NCBI RefSeq assembly: GCF_020166435.1
Contig: NZ_JAINZP010000006.1
Coordinates: forward strand, 62,001 to 126,000
Direction of reading: 5' to 3'
DNA: 64,000 nucleotides
Source: Pectobacterium versatile
Lineage (GTDB): Bacteria > Pseudomonadota > Gammaproteobacteria > Enterobacterales > Enterobacteriaceae
Part shown: piece by piece, positions 47,419 through 57,576 of the stretch
How the letters are laid out: every line of letters starts with the position of its first letter
How positions within the stretch are numbered: the first letter of the stretch is position 1
Notes under the pieces: generated by a model
Databases searched by the model: none
Told to the model about the DNA's origin: nothing
What the model saw: only the letters and a program-made list of their open reading frames with translations
Program-made: the position numbers and the translations under genes

Positions 47419-49866
47419 ATGAACTCGCCGTTTATCTATACTTCGCCAACGCTCAGTGTGGAAGCGCTGAAACACTCTATTGCTTACAAGCTCATGTTTA
47501 CCGTAGGGAAAGATCCCTCGATTGCGAATAAACATGACTGGCTGAACGCCACGCTGCTTGCTGTGCGTGACCGGATGGTGGAACGCTGGCTACGTTCGAA
47601 TCGGGCACAGCTTTCTCAAGATGTGCGGCAGGTGTATTACCTGTCGATGGAGTTTTTGCTGGGGCGGACGCTGTCGAACGCGCTGCTGGCGATGGGGTTG
47701 TATGACGATCTGAAGGCCGCGCTGGATGGCATGGGGCTGGAACTGGACGATCTGCTACAGGAAGAAAACGATCCCGGCTTAGGGAATGGCGGCCTGGGGC
47801 GTCTGGCTGCCTGCTTCCTGGATTCGCTGGCGACGATGGCTCTGCCGGGGCGCGGCTACGGTATTCGCTACGAATACGGTATGTTCAAACAGAATATTGT
47901 TAACGGCAGGCAGGCGGAATCGCCGGACTACTGGCTGGAATACGGTAATGCGTGGGAATTCCCCCGTCATAGCACGCGTTACAAAGTGCGCTTCGGCGGC
48001 CGAATCCAGCAGGAAGGCAGCAAACTGCGCTGGCTGGAAACGGAAGAAGTTATCGCGTGCGCCTACGACCAAATCATTCCCGGTTTTGATACGGACGCCA
48101 CCAATACATTGCGTTTGTGGGGTGCACAGGCCAGTAACGAAATCAATCTGGGTAAATTCAATCAGGGCGACTATTTTGCGGCGGTGGAAGATAAAAACCA
48201 CTCAGAAAACGTGTCGCGCGTGCTGTATCCCGATGATTCTACCTATTCAGGCCGTGAGCTGCGCCTGCGTCAGGAATACTTTCTGGTTTCCGCCACGGTG
48301 CAGGACATTCTGAGCCGCCACTGGATGATGCATAAGACCTACGCCAATTTGGCGGAGAAGTTCGCCATCCACCTGAACGATACGCATCCGGTGCTGGCCA
48401 TCCCTGAGCTGATGCGTTTGCTGATCGATGAGCATAAATTCAAATGGATAGAGGCGTGGACCGTGGTGAGGAAGGTCTTCTCCTATACCAACCACACGCT
48501 GATGCAGGAAGCGCTGGAAACCTGGCCGGTTGATATGCTGGGTAAAATCTTGCCGCGCCATCTGCAATTGATTTTCGAAATTAACGAACATTTTCTGGAG
48601 TACGTCCAGAAAGAAGTCCCTGATGACAACGAGCTGTTGGCGCGGGTTTCCATCATTGATGAAAACAACGGGCGTAAAATACGCATGGCGTGGCTAGCCG
48701 TAGTTGCCAGCCATAAGGTGAACGGCGTATCGGAGCTGCATTCGGATCTGATGGTGCAGTCTCTGTTTGCCGATTTCGCCCGCCTCTTCCCTAACCGGTT
48801 CTGCAATAAAACCAACGGTGTAACGCCGCGGCGCTGGCTGGCGCTGGCCAACCCGCCGCTCTCCAAACTGCTGGATGACACCATTGGGCAGACCTGGCGC
48901 ACCGATCTGAGCCAGTTGAGCGAACTGAAACAGCACATCGATTATCCGGCATTTGTGCAGAAAATCAGCAAGGTGAAGCTGAAGAACAAAGTGCGCTTAG
49001 CGACCTATATGGCGGAAAACCTGAATATTGTGGTTAACCCGGAATCGCTGTTTGATGTGCAGATTAAGCGTATTCACGAATACAAGCGGCAGCTGCTTAA
49101 CGTGCTGCACGTCATCACGCTCTATAACCGCATTAAGGATGACCCCGAGGTCGAGCGTGTGCCGCGTGTCGTCATTTTTGCGGGCAAAGCGGCGTCAGCC
49201 TATTACATGGCGAAGCACATTATTAACTTGATCAACGACGTCGCGAAGGTGATCAACAACGATCCGACCCTGCACGATCGACTGAAAGTGGTCTTTATCC
49301 CTAACTACAGCGTGAGCCTGGCACAGCTGATCATCCCTGCGGCGGATCTCTCTGAACAGATCTCGCTGGCGGGGACGGAAGCATCCGGGACCAGTAATAT
49401 GAAGTTTGCCCTGAACGGTGCGCTGACGATCGGTACGCTGGATGGGGCGAATGTCGAAATGCTGGAACACATTGGCGAAGAGAATATGTTTATCTTCGGC
49501 AATACGGCCGATCAGGTCGAAGCGCTGCGTCAGAGCGGTTACAACCCACGGCAATACTACGATCAGGACGAAGAGCTACACCGCGTGCTGACGCAAATCA
49601 CCACGGGCGTCTTCAGCCCTGATGATAGTCGACGCTACAGCGATCTGTTTGATTCACTGGTGAATTTTGGCGATTACTACCAGCTACTAGCCGACTATCG
49701 CAGCTATGTGGATACGCAGGATCGAGTGGATGAGCTGTATGCGAAAAAGGACGAGTGGGCGCGCTGTGCCGTCCAGAATATTGCCAACATGGGCTATTTC
49801 TCGTCTGACCGCACTATCGGCGAATATGCAGAAGATATCTGGAATATCAAACCGATACGGTTGTGA
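47419..49866 (+). CDS. glgP: Glycogen phosphorylase GlgP
   Basis: GlgP releases glucose-1-phosphate from glycogen using pyridoxal phosphate. The 815 residues equal the E. coli GlgP length with the start at 47419 ([13 protein letters not shown]); a TTG at 47404 and an ATG at 47410 are alternatives. The PLP lysine lies in [41 protein letters not shown] is the glucan/phosphate-site region. It closes the glgBXCAP operon and is followed by a terminator. It is a paralogue of malP in the same window. Confidence 0.97.
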   Translation: MNSPFIYTSPTLSVEALKHSIAYKLMFTVGKDPSIANKHDWLNATLLAVRDRMVERWLRSNRAQLSQDVRQVYYLSMEFLLGRTLSNALLAMGLYDDLKAALDGMGLELDDLLQEENDPGLGNGGLGRLAACFLDSLATMALPGRGYGIRYEYGMFKQNIVNGRQAESPDYWLEYGNAWEFPRHSTRYKVRFGGRIQQEGSKLRWLETEEVIACAYDQIIPGFDTDATNTLRLWGAQASNEINLGKFNQGDYFAAVEDKNHSENVSRVLYPDDSTYSGRELRLRQEYFLVSATVQDILSRHWMMHKTYANLAEKFAIHLNDTHPVLAIPELMRLLIDEHKFKWIEAWTVVRKVFSYTNHTLMQEALETWPVDMLGKILPRHLQLIFEINEHFLEYVQKEVPDDNELLARVSIIDENNGRKIRMAWLAVVASHKVNGVSELHSDLMVQSLFADFARLFPNRFCNKTNGVTPRRWLALANPPLSKLLDDTIGQTWRTDLSQLSELKQHIDYPAFVQKISKVKLKNKVRLATYMAENLNIVVNPESLFDVQIKRIHEYKRQLLNVLHVITLYNRIKDDPEVERVPRVVIFAGKAASAYYMAKHIINLINDVAKVINNDPTLHDRLKVVFIPNYSVSLAQLIIPAADLSEQISLAGTEASGTSNMKFALNGALTIGTLDGANVEMLEHIGEENMFIFGNTADQVEALRQSGYNPRQYYDQDEELHRVLTQITTGVFSPDDSRRYSDLFDSLVNFGDYYQLLADYRSYVDTQDRVDELYAKKDEWARCAVQNIANMGYFSSDRTIGEYAEDIWNIKPIRL

Positions 49867-49909
49867 TGAGAGAAGACCTCTCAATTGAGAGTTAATTTTT
49901 AAAAAGACA

Positions 49910-49936
49910 ACAGGCGTTCAATGAGCGCCTGTTTAC
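49910..49936 (+). terminator. Intrinsic terminator after glgP
   Basis: ACAGGCGTTCA pairs with TGAGCGCCTGT (one G-U), then TTTA. It lies between glgP and the convergent type VI cassette. Confidence 0.75.
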
Positions 49937-49970
49937 TAAGGTTGGGGGAGAGCCGTGTATTTGGAGTGTA

Positions 49971-50237
49971 TCAGCCAATATTCACGCTTCCTCCACCAAT
50001 CAACACGCCACCACAACTTACTCCATCCCCAGAACGAGCCGCGGGTTTGCCATCAATGAACACACTGGATGAGCCACCGCTGATGCTCCTACTATGACCG
50101 TGAGGAACCAGAGGATCGCCCTGACGAGCCAATGGCAAGCCATCAACCTTAACCGTTGATGAACCCGCTGCGACAGGTGTCGGTGGATGGCTCCCATGCC
50201 CCGTGTCGCTATCGCCTAATTTAACTGCGTTACCCAC
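49971..50237 (-). CDS. PAAR-domain spike-tip protein (GTG start)
   Basis: An 88-residue PAAR protein, the sharp tip that caps VgrG in the type VI secretion spike. The PAAR pattern is clear: KLGDSDTGHGSHPPTP, KVDGLPLARQGD, SSSVFIDGKPAARSGD and a final GGVLIGGGSVNIG. I chose GTG at 50237 (MGNAVKLGD) because AAGGA lies 7 bases upstream and PAAR proteins usually start this way; an upstream ATG at 50288 would add 17 unrelated residues. It ends the cassette, after the effector candidate. Confidence 0.85.
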   Translation of the reverse strand: MGNAVKLGDSDTGHGSHPPTPVAAGSSTVKVDGLPLARQGDPLVPHGHSRSISGGSSSVFIDGKPAARSGDGVSCGGVLIGGGSVNIG

Positions 50238-50326
50238 ATTGCATTCCTTTTCGTAGGGTACTTTCCGTTGCAAATACGATTTGCCCATTCAGGCTCAGCG
50301 TTGTTTTTTCAGCTTATCTGTAGTTG

Positions 50327-51217
50327 TCAAACATGGTTGGGCGCGCTGTCGTGTTTCCTGTTGGCAACTTCGACACTATCACCATTTTTATCGTCATCAT
50401 TTTTAGATAAAATCCATTGCAGCATTGTTCTATCTGGTTTTTGGTTATATTTCTCTGAGTTTAATTCACTATCAGGAAATGGTGTGGGAATAGATTTTAT
50501 ATGTGGAATGTTATTAATGACCTTAAGATCGCCGTCAAATTTGCCTGCTTTTTTCTTCTCCTTATTATAACGACTAAAATCATTCCATGTACTTTCTGGA
50601 ATTAATCCTGCGTGGCGTAATGCTTGCCATGTGAAATCGATACAACTATTTGTTGCTCCGTTATAATAAAGATCGAAATATTTTTCAGATTCCTTGGTTG
50701 CGGTGTCTCCAAATTCTTTTAATCTATTGTATTGGTCTTTTTTTATTTCTATTTTTCTTCTGTAATAGGGGTTTTCATAATGATGAGTATCTTTGTCTGT
50801 GACTGATCCAGCACCTGTAATTCCTGATTTTTTTGGTGCAAAGCCATAAGACTTTGAAGTGTTAATATTGTTTTTTTGAATTTTAGATATCTCTAACCAC
50901 ATATGACCAGCTTCAGATACGACTCTTTTTCCTTCTTTAAATTCTGGTTTTCCATCGTTATCATTTAAAGGCGTTCCTGGGTAAGCGGTATAAATAGTGA
51001 CAGCATATCTAGATTCTAAAGAGTTAATAAGCTCATCTACAAACTCTTTTCTGGCATGGGATGGCGGGCATGTGGCGCAAGCTTGACCAGCATTATAATT
51101 CGAATTTTTATCAGGATGTGCAAATTTTTCAATTTCTTGTTTCTTTTGTTCTACAGTTAAAAAATCTTTTTTTGAAATATACTCGAGTAATTCTTCAGTT
51201 TTATTTTCAGGGTGCAT
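50327..51217 (-). CDS. Putative type VI effector, permuted papain-like hydrolase candidate
   Basis: A 296-residue protein in an AT-rich stretch. I do not recognise a named family. A His in EAGHMWLEI (His105) precedes a Cys in NSCIDFTWQALRHAGL (Cys192); a His-before-Cys order with a helix starting at the Cys is typical of permuted papain-like/NlpC-type amidases, a fold used by several T6 effectors that cut peptidoglycan. A second Cys pair (ACATC, 47-50) may be structural. There is no signal peptide, which fits delivery through the T6 spike. AAGGA lies 8 bases before the ATG. The neighbouring membrane protein could be its immunity factor. Function is an inference. Confidence 0.6.
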   Translation of the reverse strand: MHPENKTEELLEYISKKDFLTVEQKKQEIEKFAHPDKNSNYNAGQACATCPPSHARKEFVDELINSLESRYAVTIYTAYPGTPLNDNDGKPEFKEGKRVVSEAGHMWLEISKIQKNNINTSKSYGFAPKKSGITGAGSVTDKDTHHYENPYYRRKIEIKKDQYNRLKEFGDTATKESEKYFDLYYNGATNSCIDFTWQALRHAGLIPESTWNDFSRYNKEKKKAGKFDGDLKVINNIPHIKSIPTPFPDSELNSEKYNQKPDRTMLQWILSKNDDDKNGDSVEVANRKHDSAPNHV

Positions 51218-51420
51218 ATTAAAATTCCTTTTTATTTCAATTCTTCTAATATGAAATTATCCTGGTAAAATACCTATAAGTAATAATTTTTTTTCATTTT
51301 TTAACGATGCCATGTCTAAAAATTACAGATGAGAAATCTAATTGGTTGAGTTTGATGTGAAATGATTATTTTAAGAATTCCTAATGAACTGCATTAATGT
51401 TCATTGTCCCCATCGCTGGC

Positions 51421-51792
51421 CTACTCATGATGAGCCTGTTTGTTACGCAGATACCGTAAGGTCAATGAACCAAAGAGTGGAATGCTTAACATAATAATAA
51501 AAAATAAAGATGAATACATGTAATCAAAATCTGTGGCTGTAATAGAAAACATAAAAATAATGATTGTCATTGTAACGATATAATATTTTTTCATTATTAA
51601 GAAAAAAAAGATGGAAACAACACTACAAATTATTGTGTAGATTGCAAAAATAATCCATGCGGCAAAATCCCAGCTATTAAAAAAATACGTATCCACATCC
51701 CTATCACCACAAAAAAAAGCATATACAAATGATAGTGATAACCAAATAAATGTGGGTATTAAAAAGATGCCAATAGTAGATGATTTATTCAT
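51421..51792 (-). CDS. Small four-helix membrane protein, candidate immunity protein
   Basis: A 123-residue protein with about four predicted membrane helices (roughly 7-27, 43-66, 70-87, 93-112) and a basic C-terminal tail. No family is recognised. AGGGAT precedes the ATG. Its place between the DUF4123 chaperone gene and the effector candidate, and its inner-membrane nature, suit an immunity protein that shields the producing cell from a periplasm-acting effector. This is inferred from context only. Confidence 0.55.
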   Translation of the reverse strand: MNKSSTIGIFLIPTFIWLSLSFVYAFFCGDRDVDTYFFNSWDFAAWIIFAIYTIICSVVSIFFFLIMKKYYIVTMTIIIFMFSITATDFDYMYSSLFFIIMLSIPLFGSLTLRYLRNKQAHHE

Positions 51793-51893
51793 TACATATC
51801 CCTATATGATAGAATGAAAGACACAAGTCCTTTCGTCAAAATTACCGCACTCAACCGTGGATAAGTACGATGCTCCAGTCATGCCTATCCCTC

Positions 51894-52790
51894 TCAAGCA
51901 GAATATTCATCTAGAACATCTTTTAATAAATTACTAACACGATAGTAACCAGGTAATTCTTCACGGAGCAAAGAATCCCGCCAAAATTCAGGGGCTTGTT
52001 CTAATGAATAATAATCCTTTTCTATTAACAAGTGAATTAACTCACGAATTGAGCGGTCATCATTAATGTTATGCTCTTTACAAAAATAATAACACTCACT
52101 GACAATATGTTTTACTGAGAAAGTTGTCGAGTTTTCCTGAGAGTCTTTATAGAAATAAAAATCCTTTTCAGGATCACTTTGGTTACTGCTGTGAGAAATG
52201 TGATGTATTTTTTCTTTATATTTAACAAGTATTTTAGAAAAAACCTCATCAATATATCTCACTTCGGAGTAGTTATTGAGAACATCAAGTTGTGATTGAC
52301 TAAATTTTAGATGTTTCATCCTGCTCTTAGCTGTGAGAGGAAACTGAGCACGAACGGAATTAAACGTCTCTTCTCGTAGTACTCCATCATAAATGGTCAT
52401 GATTTTTTCGATTGGCCCCATGAAGCAGAACAGTTCCCACTCCGTCATCACATCGCAAAAAGACCAAATATTTCTCGGATCATAAAAACGGAAAAATACA
52501 GGTTTTTCTTCATTGGGGATCTGTACATGTAGATATTTACGCAAGTGTTGCCGCAATACTTTCATCTCAGACGTTGTTTCCAACAAGATACCCCAAGGTG
52601 TTTTCCTTCGATTCAGCCAGTGAAAGACCCTGTCATCTACCTGCACCAGGTGCGGTGCCAATCGCCCAATATCTTCCGGTACTGGCTCCGCGTATAAACT
52701 GGCATGGGGTGGATCTAATTGTTCCAGCATCGAAAATAATTCAGGCTCTACCGCTGCATCCACTATTGCCCAGCGTCTTATCTCACTCAC
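51894..52790 (-). CDS. DUF4123 type VI effector chaperone (GTG start)
   Basis: A 298-residue protein of the DUF4123 (Tap/TEC) type. Recognisable features are the N-terminal [26 protein letters not shown], and [13 protein letters not shown]. These chaperones load an effector onto VgrG/PAAR. The GTG at 52790 has AGGAG upstream and overlaps the vgrG stop by 8 bp, so the two are coupled. Roughly the first 75 codons are as GC-rich as vgrG while the rest is AT-rich like the effector genes, suggesting exchange of the 3' part with the effector. The start to 52826 would lie inside vgrG and is not used. Confidence 0.85.
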   Translation of the reverse strand: MSEIRRWAIVDAAVEPELFSMLEQLDPPHASLYAEPVPEDIGRLAPHLVQVDDRVFHWLNRRKTPWGILLETTSEMKVLRQHLRKYLHVQIPNEEKPVFFRFYDPRNIWSFCDVMTEWELFCFMGPIEKIMTIYDGVLREETFNSVRAQFPLTAKSRMKHLKFSQSQLDVLNNYSEVRYIDEVFSKILVKYKEKIHHISHSSNQSDPEKDFYFYKDSQENSTTFSVKHIVSECYYFCKEHNINDDRSIRELIHLLIEKDYYSLEQAPEFWRDSLLREELPGYYRVSNLLKDVLDEYSA

Positions 52791-54753
52791 GGTTTTCTTT
52801 CTCCTTTGCCGGACAGTGCGCGACAAACATCGTCCCTGCGGCAGCGGCCGCTTTCAATATCGCCGGATCGGCAGGGAGTGCCACATCGCCCGGGCTGCCG
52901 CCTGAGTTCAGGTTAATCGCCGGTCCTTTGATGTCCACCCCGCCGGCGTGGATAACCACAAAGCTGCCTCCGACTCTTAGCGTTAATTTGCTGCCGCTTT
53001 GCAGCGTTAGATCACCGTTGCTGTCCACGCTGAATACGCCGCTGATTTTCTGCGTCAGATCGCCCTTAACCTGTGTGCCCCGATCGCCTTCGGTCAGCGA
53101 TAAATGATTGCCTGTGGTTTTGTGATCCTGATTGCCTTCCACCGTAACTTTACGATCGTTGGCGACCACCAGCTCTTCATCATGTCCGATGCTTGTTGTG
53201 CGGTTATAGTCCACGCGCTCATCTTTGGAATTGAGCACCCGCACTGCCATATTTTTCTGGGCGTGAAGGAAGATCTCTTCGTTATCGGTCGCATCCTCAA
53301 AGCTGAGTTCGTTAAATCCTTTGCCTTTGTGAGTCTTGGAGCGAAGCGTGGTGCGCGTTTTGTTAGCGGGCAGCTGATAGGGGGACGGATTGGTGACGTG
53401 GAAAGTACGCCCGGTCACAATCGGCTGATCCGGATCGCCTTCAAGGAAGCTCACAATGACTTCATGGCCGATGCGCGGAATGGCAATCATCCCGTACTGG
53501 CCGCCCGCCCAGCCCTGACTGACGCGCACCCAGCAGGAGCTCTGGTCATTGCTCGCACCGTAGCGATCCCACGGGAATTGCAGTTTTACCCGACCGTACT
53601 GGTCGCAGTAAATCTCTTCACCTGCTGGGCCAACCACCGTCGCAATTTGCGGGCCGTCCACCATCGGTTTGTAGGGCATGGCTGCGCGCCACGTCGTCGT
53701 GCCTTTCACCACCGCAAAACTGTTGCTCATGGTCGTTGGTTCGCCGCCGCTTTCCTCTTCCAGCGCCTGTGGCTGTTGCCCGACATGCGTCACGCTCACC
53801 GTCTGCCACACGGCATTCAGCGTCGTATTTGGATGCTCCGTCAGGGTGAAGGTATTGCCCGGCATCAGCCCCGCGCAGTTAGATTCCCCTTCGCTCGTTA
53901 CCGCCCCTGAGCGCAGCGCATCCAGCCGATAGCCGCTGAACGCCTTGCCGCTCGGGTCTTGCTTATAGCGACCCGGATAGTCGTAGTGCTGATAGCTTTC
54001 GCGCTGGTGCTCCAGCTCGCCGCTCATCTTCTTGTGCGACAACCCATAAGCCGGCGTCTTGAAGCTGTAATCCTTCAGCTCCACGTCCGATGTGCTCACC
54101 CGCTCCGCGTAGTGGAAACGCCGGACATATTCGCCCTCGCTCAGCCCTTGTGTCGCCAGATTGAAGAACAGCTCGGGGCCTTTGGCCAATGCACCCGCAT
54201 CGTCGGCAAACACCACGCGGTGTTTTCCCTCTTCGTATTCGTGGAAGAAGTACATTCCCTCCTCAGCGGCCAGCCGGGTGATAAAGGCTAAATCACTTTC
54301 CCGATACTGCACGCAGTATTCGCGCACTGCGTGCTCGTTACGCAACGCAAAGGCGTAGTCGGTAATCCCGGCTTCTTCCAGCAGCGCACCGATAATCGCT
54401 TCCGGCTTCTGCGCCTGAAAGATACGGGCGTTGGTGCGTAATCCCAGCCGCCACAGCGCCGGACGGACTTCCATCTGATAGCGCGTGCGCCGAAATCCGG
54501 TATCGCCCTGCGTGAAGCCACTGACAATCCCGCTGAGCCGACGCTTCAGTTCGCCTTCATACCAAATCATCAGCTCGCACGGCTGGTCCAGCACCGCGCC
54601 GAAATCCACATCCTGCAACGCGCTCGCCAGACCCAGAGACAGACTGAAAGGTCGGTTCAGCTCTTCATCCAGCCTGAAATCCACCACCGCGAAAGTGCCT
54701 GCTTCCAGGGCACCGACCTTTACGGTGAACTGTAATCCTGTACTGTTTGCCAC
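52783..54753 (-). CDS. vgrG: VgrG spike protein
   Basis: A 656-residue VgrG, the trimeric gp27-gp5-like spike of the type VI secretion system. It has the N-terminal gp27-like domain ([35 protein letters not shown]), the OB-fold gp5 region ([54 protein letters not shown]) and a beta-helix needle with repeats such as [18 protein letters not shown]. It has no large C-terminal effector extension. The other T6SS structural genes are not in this window, so this is an orphan vgrG cluster. Confidence 0.95.
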   Translation of the reverse strand: MANSTGLQFTVKVGALEAGTFAVVDFRLDEELNRPFSLSLGLASALQDVDFGAVLDQPCELMIWYEGELKRRLSGIVSGFTQGDTGFRRTRYQMEVRPALWRLGLRTNARIFQAQKPEAIIGALLEEAGITDYAFALRNEHAVREYCVQYRESDLAFITRLAAEEGMYFFHEYEEGKHRVVFADDAGALAKGPELFFNLATQGLSEGEYVRRFHYAERVSTSDVELKDYSFKTPAYGLSHKKMSGELEHQRESYQHYDYPGRYKQDPSGKAFSGYRLDALRSGAVTSEGESNCAGLMPGNTFTLTEHPNTTLNAVWQTVSVTHVGQQPQALEEESGGEPTTMSNSFAVVKGTTTWRAAMPYKPMVDGPQIATVVGPAGEEIYCDQYGRVKLQFPWDRYGASNDQSSCWVRVSQGWAGGQYGMIAIPRIGHEVIVSFLEGDPDQPIVTGRTFHVTNPSPYQLPANKTRTTLRSKTHKGKGFNELSFEDATDNEEIFLHAQKNMAVRVLNSKDERVDYNRTTSIGHDEELVVANDRKVTVEGNQDHKTTGNHLSLTEGDRGTQVKGDLTQKISGVFSVDSNGDLTLQSGSKLTLRVGGSFVVIHAGGVDIKGPAINLNSGGSPGDVALPADPAILKAAAAAGTMFVAHCPAKEKENRE

Positions 54754-55330
54754 CCGTCCTCTCCTTCTTCCTTCGCCGTTGCCATGGCTACCGCACGCCT
54801 CGGGTTCTCCCGGAGCGGCACGTCGCTATCCTGATTAAAATGAAAACCTGAGCTGTGGTCTGAGTCTGCTCACGCCAACGTTTATGTTGATAAGGCGTTA
54901 CGTTGATAAGATGCCATGTTGGCTAAAAACGCAGCGTGTATGAAAAGCGCAAAACATTTAGGTTGAGCAGAGAGTCGGTGTGTTCACGTCGTGGGAGACA
55001 ATAAGGTTGCAGGGTTGAAGCGGTGTGAAGAGTAATGAAAACGTTCCATGTGGCATCTTTGACGCTATTCCTTTTAAGAAAGTACGCGTAAAGGATAACA
55101 AGATTTTTTCAGAGTCAATAGCACAAAAAAAGGACTAAAACTAAGCAAGCCAATTGATTAATATTGAAATAATCTCATGGGGAATAAATTAGAGAGCGAA
55201 TCAAAAAGATTCAATCCTCATCGAGGAACCGGGTGCGATAAGAGTATGTTGCGGATGTTAGACGTCTACTATTTATAGTAGGAAGGCTTCTCGATCAGGA
55301 GGCCTGATCGAGAAGTAGAGGCTGGAGCAA
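54754..55330. other. Intergenic region between vgrG and glpD
   Basis: This 577-bp region holds no supported gene. A 13-bp perfect stem with a 3-base loop lies at 55287-55315 (listed separately). A tandem GTTGATAAG motif occurs at about 54888 and 54903. The vgrG promoter must lie within the first part. Confidence 0.55.
55287..55315 (-). terminator. Stem-loop after glpD
   Basis: CTTCTCGATCAGG pairs perfectly with CCTGATCGAGAAG over 13 bp with loop AGG. It starts 16 bp after the glpD stop. There is no T run, so it may be a processing or stabilising hairpin. Confidence 0.5.
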
Positions 55331-56830
55331 TTAACCCGCTTTTGCCATCTGCTGGTAATGGTTTGCCAGCCAGTCGCTGATGCGTTGTTTCTGGGCGTCA
55401 TCGAAGCGCATGCCCAGTTTGGTACGGCGCCAGATGACGTCATCAAGCATAACGGCCCATTCTTTCTCGACCAGATAGCGCAGTTCCGCTTCGTACAGGT
55501 CATGGCCGAAATCTTCACCCAGGTCGCTGAGGCCTTTCACGTTTGCCAGAATCAGTTCGCTGTTTGAACCGTAAGTGCGGCTGTAACGGCGCGTCAGTGA
55601 TTCAGGCAGATTGAAGCGGCGACGCAGCGCGGCGGCGTAGTCATCACGCGTGCCAGCGATATCCCCACCCGGCAATACTGCACCTTTCGTCCAGGCTTTA
55701 CCCGCTTGCGGGTAGTATTTGTGCAGCTTATCCAGCGCGTGCTCTGCCAGCTTACGGTATGTCGTCAGCTTGCCGCCAAATACGGAAAGCAGTGGAGCCT
55801 GACCGTTATCATCATCGACTGACAGCGTGTAGTCACGGGTAATCGCCTGCGGAGAATCGGACTCGTCATCACACAATGGACGCACGCCAGAGTAAGTCCA
55901 GACGATATCGTCACGCGTAAGTTGCTGTTTGAAATGGTCGTTATACACGTCCAGCAGATAGGCGACTTCGCTATCATCGATCTTCACATCGTGCGGATTG
56001 CCTTTGTACTCCACGTCGGTCGTGCCGATGATTGAGTAGTCATCCTGCCACGGGATCACGAACACAATACGGTGATCTTTGTTTTGCAGAATGTACGCTT
56101 GCGGCTGGTTGTGGACTTTTGGCACCACGATGTGGCTGCCTTTGATCAAACGGATGCCGTAAGGCGATTTCAGCTGTAGGCCGTCATCAAAGAATTCTTT
56201 CACCCACGGACCCGTGGCGTTCACCAGACCTTTGGCGCGCCAGGTGAAGGTTTCGCCGGTCAGTGAATCAACCGCATCCACAATCCACACGCCTTGCTCA
56301 CGGCGAGCGCGAGTGACTTTGGTGCGGGTACGGACTTCTCCACCGCGTTTTGTCACTTCCTGCGCGTTTAACATCACCAGACGCGCATCGTCCACCCAGC
56401 AGTCAGAGTATTCAAAGCCCTGTTTCAGCTCAGGCTTAAGCACAGAATCTGCGCCGAATTTCAGGCCTTTACTGGCAGGCAGGCTGACGCGTTTGCCAAT
56501 GTTGTCGTACATGAACAGGCCGATACGAATCATCCAGGCCGGACGCAGGTGCGGCTGATGGGGCAAACGAAAGCGCATGGGGAAAATGATGTGCGGAGCC
56601 ATTTTCAGCAGCGTTTCGCGCTCGGACAGCGCTTCGCTGACCAAACGAAACTCATAGTGCTCAAGGTAACGCAGGCCGCCGTGAATCAGCTTGGAACTGG
56701 CGGAGGACGTGGCACAGGCAAGATCCTGCGCTTCCAACAACAGGACTGATAACCCTCGCCCAGCCGCATCTGCGGCGATGCCTGCACCGTTAATTCCGCC
56801 GCCGATAACGATTAGATCTTTGGTTTCCAC
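55331..56830 (-). CDS. glpD: Aerobic glycerol-3-phosphate dehydrogenase GlpD (GTG start)
   Basis: GlpD is the membrane-associated FAD enzyme that oxidises glycerol-3-phosphate to DHAP and feeds ubiquinone during aerobic growth. The 499 residues follow E. coli GlpD: DLIVIGGGINGAGIAADAAGRG at the FAD fold, SSASSKLIHGGLRYLEHYEF, and SVFGGKLTTYRKLAEHAL. The start is GTG at 56830 with GGAGGAAG upstream; an ATG further upstream at 56920 would add 30 residues across the operator. It is divergent from glpE with GlpR operators between. Confidence 0.96.
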   Translation of the reverse strand: METKDLIVIGGGINGAGIAADAAGRGLSVLLLEAQDLACATSSASSKLIHGGLRYLEHYEFRLVSEALSERETLLKMAPHIIFPMRFRLPHQPHLRPAWMIRIGLFMYDNIGKRVSLPASKGLKFGADSVLKPELKQGFEYSDCWVDDARLVMLNAQEVTKRGGEVRTRTKVTRARREQGVWIVDAVDSLTGETFTWRAKGLVNATGPWVKEFFDDGLQLKSPYGIRLIKGSHIVVPKVHNQPQAYILQNKDHRIVFVIPWQDDYSIIGTTDVEYKGNPHDVKIDDSEVAYLLDVYNDHFKQQLTRDDIVWTYSGVRPLCDDESDSPQAITRDYTLSVDDDNGQAPLLSVFGGKLTTYRKLAEHALDKLHKYYPQAGKAWTKGAVLPGGDIAGTRDDYAAALRRRFNLPESLTRRYSRTYGSNSELILANVKGLSDLGEDFGHDLYEAELRYLVEKEWAVMLDDVIWRRTKLGMRFDDAQKQRISDWLANHYQQMAKAG

Positions 56831-56859
56831 GTTTCTTCCTCCACCCTCGAATAAATCAA

Positions 56860-56897
56860 AATGTTCGTTTTCGAGCATTATGATAATCGAAAACAAA
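56860..56897. promoter_or_regulatory. GlpR operators at glpD
   Basis: AATGTTCGTTTTCGAGCATT (56860-56879) matches the 20-bp GlpR consensus at about 18 positions, 30 bp before the glpD start. A second, weaker half-site (TAATCGAAAACA, 56883-56894) follows. Tandem operators occur at E. coli glpD. Confidence 0.7.
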
Positions 56898-56952
56898 CAA
56901 ATCAGCCAATGGTTAACCAAATAAAAACATTTATGCGTGACGAACCTAACAA

Positions 56953-56974
56953 TATGATGATAGTTGTCACATTA
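56953..56974. promoter_or_regulatory. Weak CRP site candidate at glpD
   Basis: The half-site TCACA is perfect and is preceded at the right spacing by GATGA (three of five). E. coli glpD has CRP control, so this is plausible but weak. Confidence 0.3.
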
Positions 56975-57168
56975 AAAGAAGGGATATTGAGCTGGAATGG
57001 TACTGTTTTGTCGTCACTATCCACATTAGCGAAGCACCGTTTTTATGAATAACCTTATAATCATATAGGTTTTATGCCGCTGAAGGCGGGTTACAATGAC
57101 GCCTCGGGTTGCCATGACGTCAGTGGTTACTAACATCCTGTCCATTATTAACAAGGTTGTCACTTTCG

Positions 57169-57492
57169 ATGGAACAATTTGAAGCTATCAGTATTGAGCA
57201 AGCCCATTCCCGCTGGCAGGAAGGGGGCGTTGTCGTTGATATTCGCGATCCGCAGAGCTTTGCCACAGCCCATGTCCCTGACGCGATGCACCTGACAAAC
57301 GAGACGCTGTCTGACTTTGTGCGCGGTGCTGACCTCGAAGCACTGGTCATGGTGATTTGCTACCACGGCATTAGCAGCCGCAATGCCGCACAGTACCTGA
57401 TTAGCCTTGGGTTTGATTCGGTGTTCAGTATCGATGGCGGCTTTGAAGCCTGGCAAAATCGCTACCCACAGGATGTGCGGTCAGCCGTATGA
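57169..57492 (+). CDS. glpE: Thiosulfate sulfurtransferase GlpE (rhodanese)
   Basis: A 107-residue single-domain rhodanese that moves sulfane sulfur from thiosulfate to cyanide or thiols. The active-site loop is CYHGISS with Cys64. [13 protein letters not shown] and [10 protein letters not shown] are also typical. The start was set at ATG 57169 (MEQFEAIS) as in E. coli, although the ribosome site is weak; a TTG at 57157 is an alternative. In E. coli glpE, glpG and glpR are contiguous; here an agp-like gene on the other strand intervenes. Confidence 0.93.
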   Translation: MEQFEAISIEQAHSRWQEGGVVVDIRDPQSFATAHVPDAMHLTNETLSDFVRGADLEALVMVICYHGISSRNAAQYLISLGFDSVFSIDGGFEAWQNRYPQDVRSAV

Positions 57493-57576
57493 GAGGTGAG
57501 GGCTTCGTAAACACGAAACCCTCACAGCAATAACTCAAGCGCTATCCGAAAGATCGCAAAGATTCTCTGTTTATGG

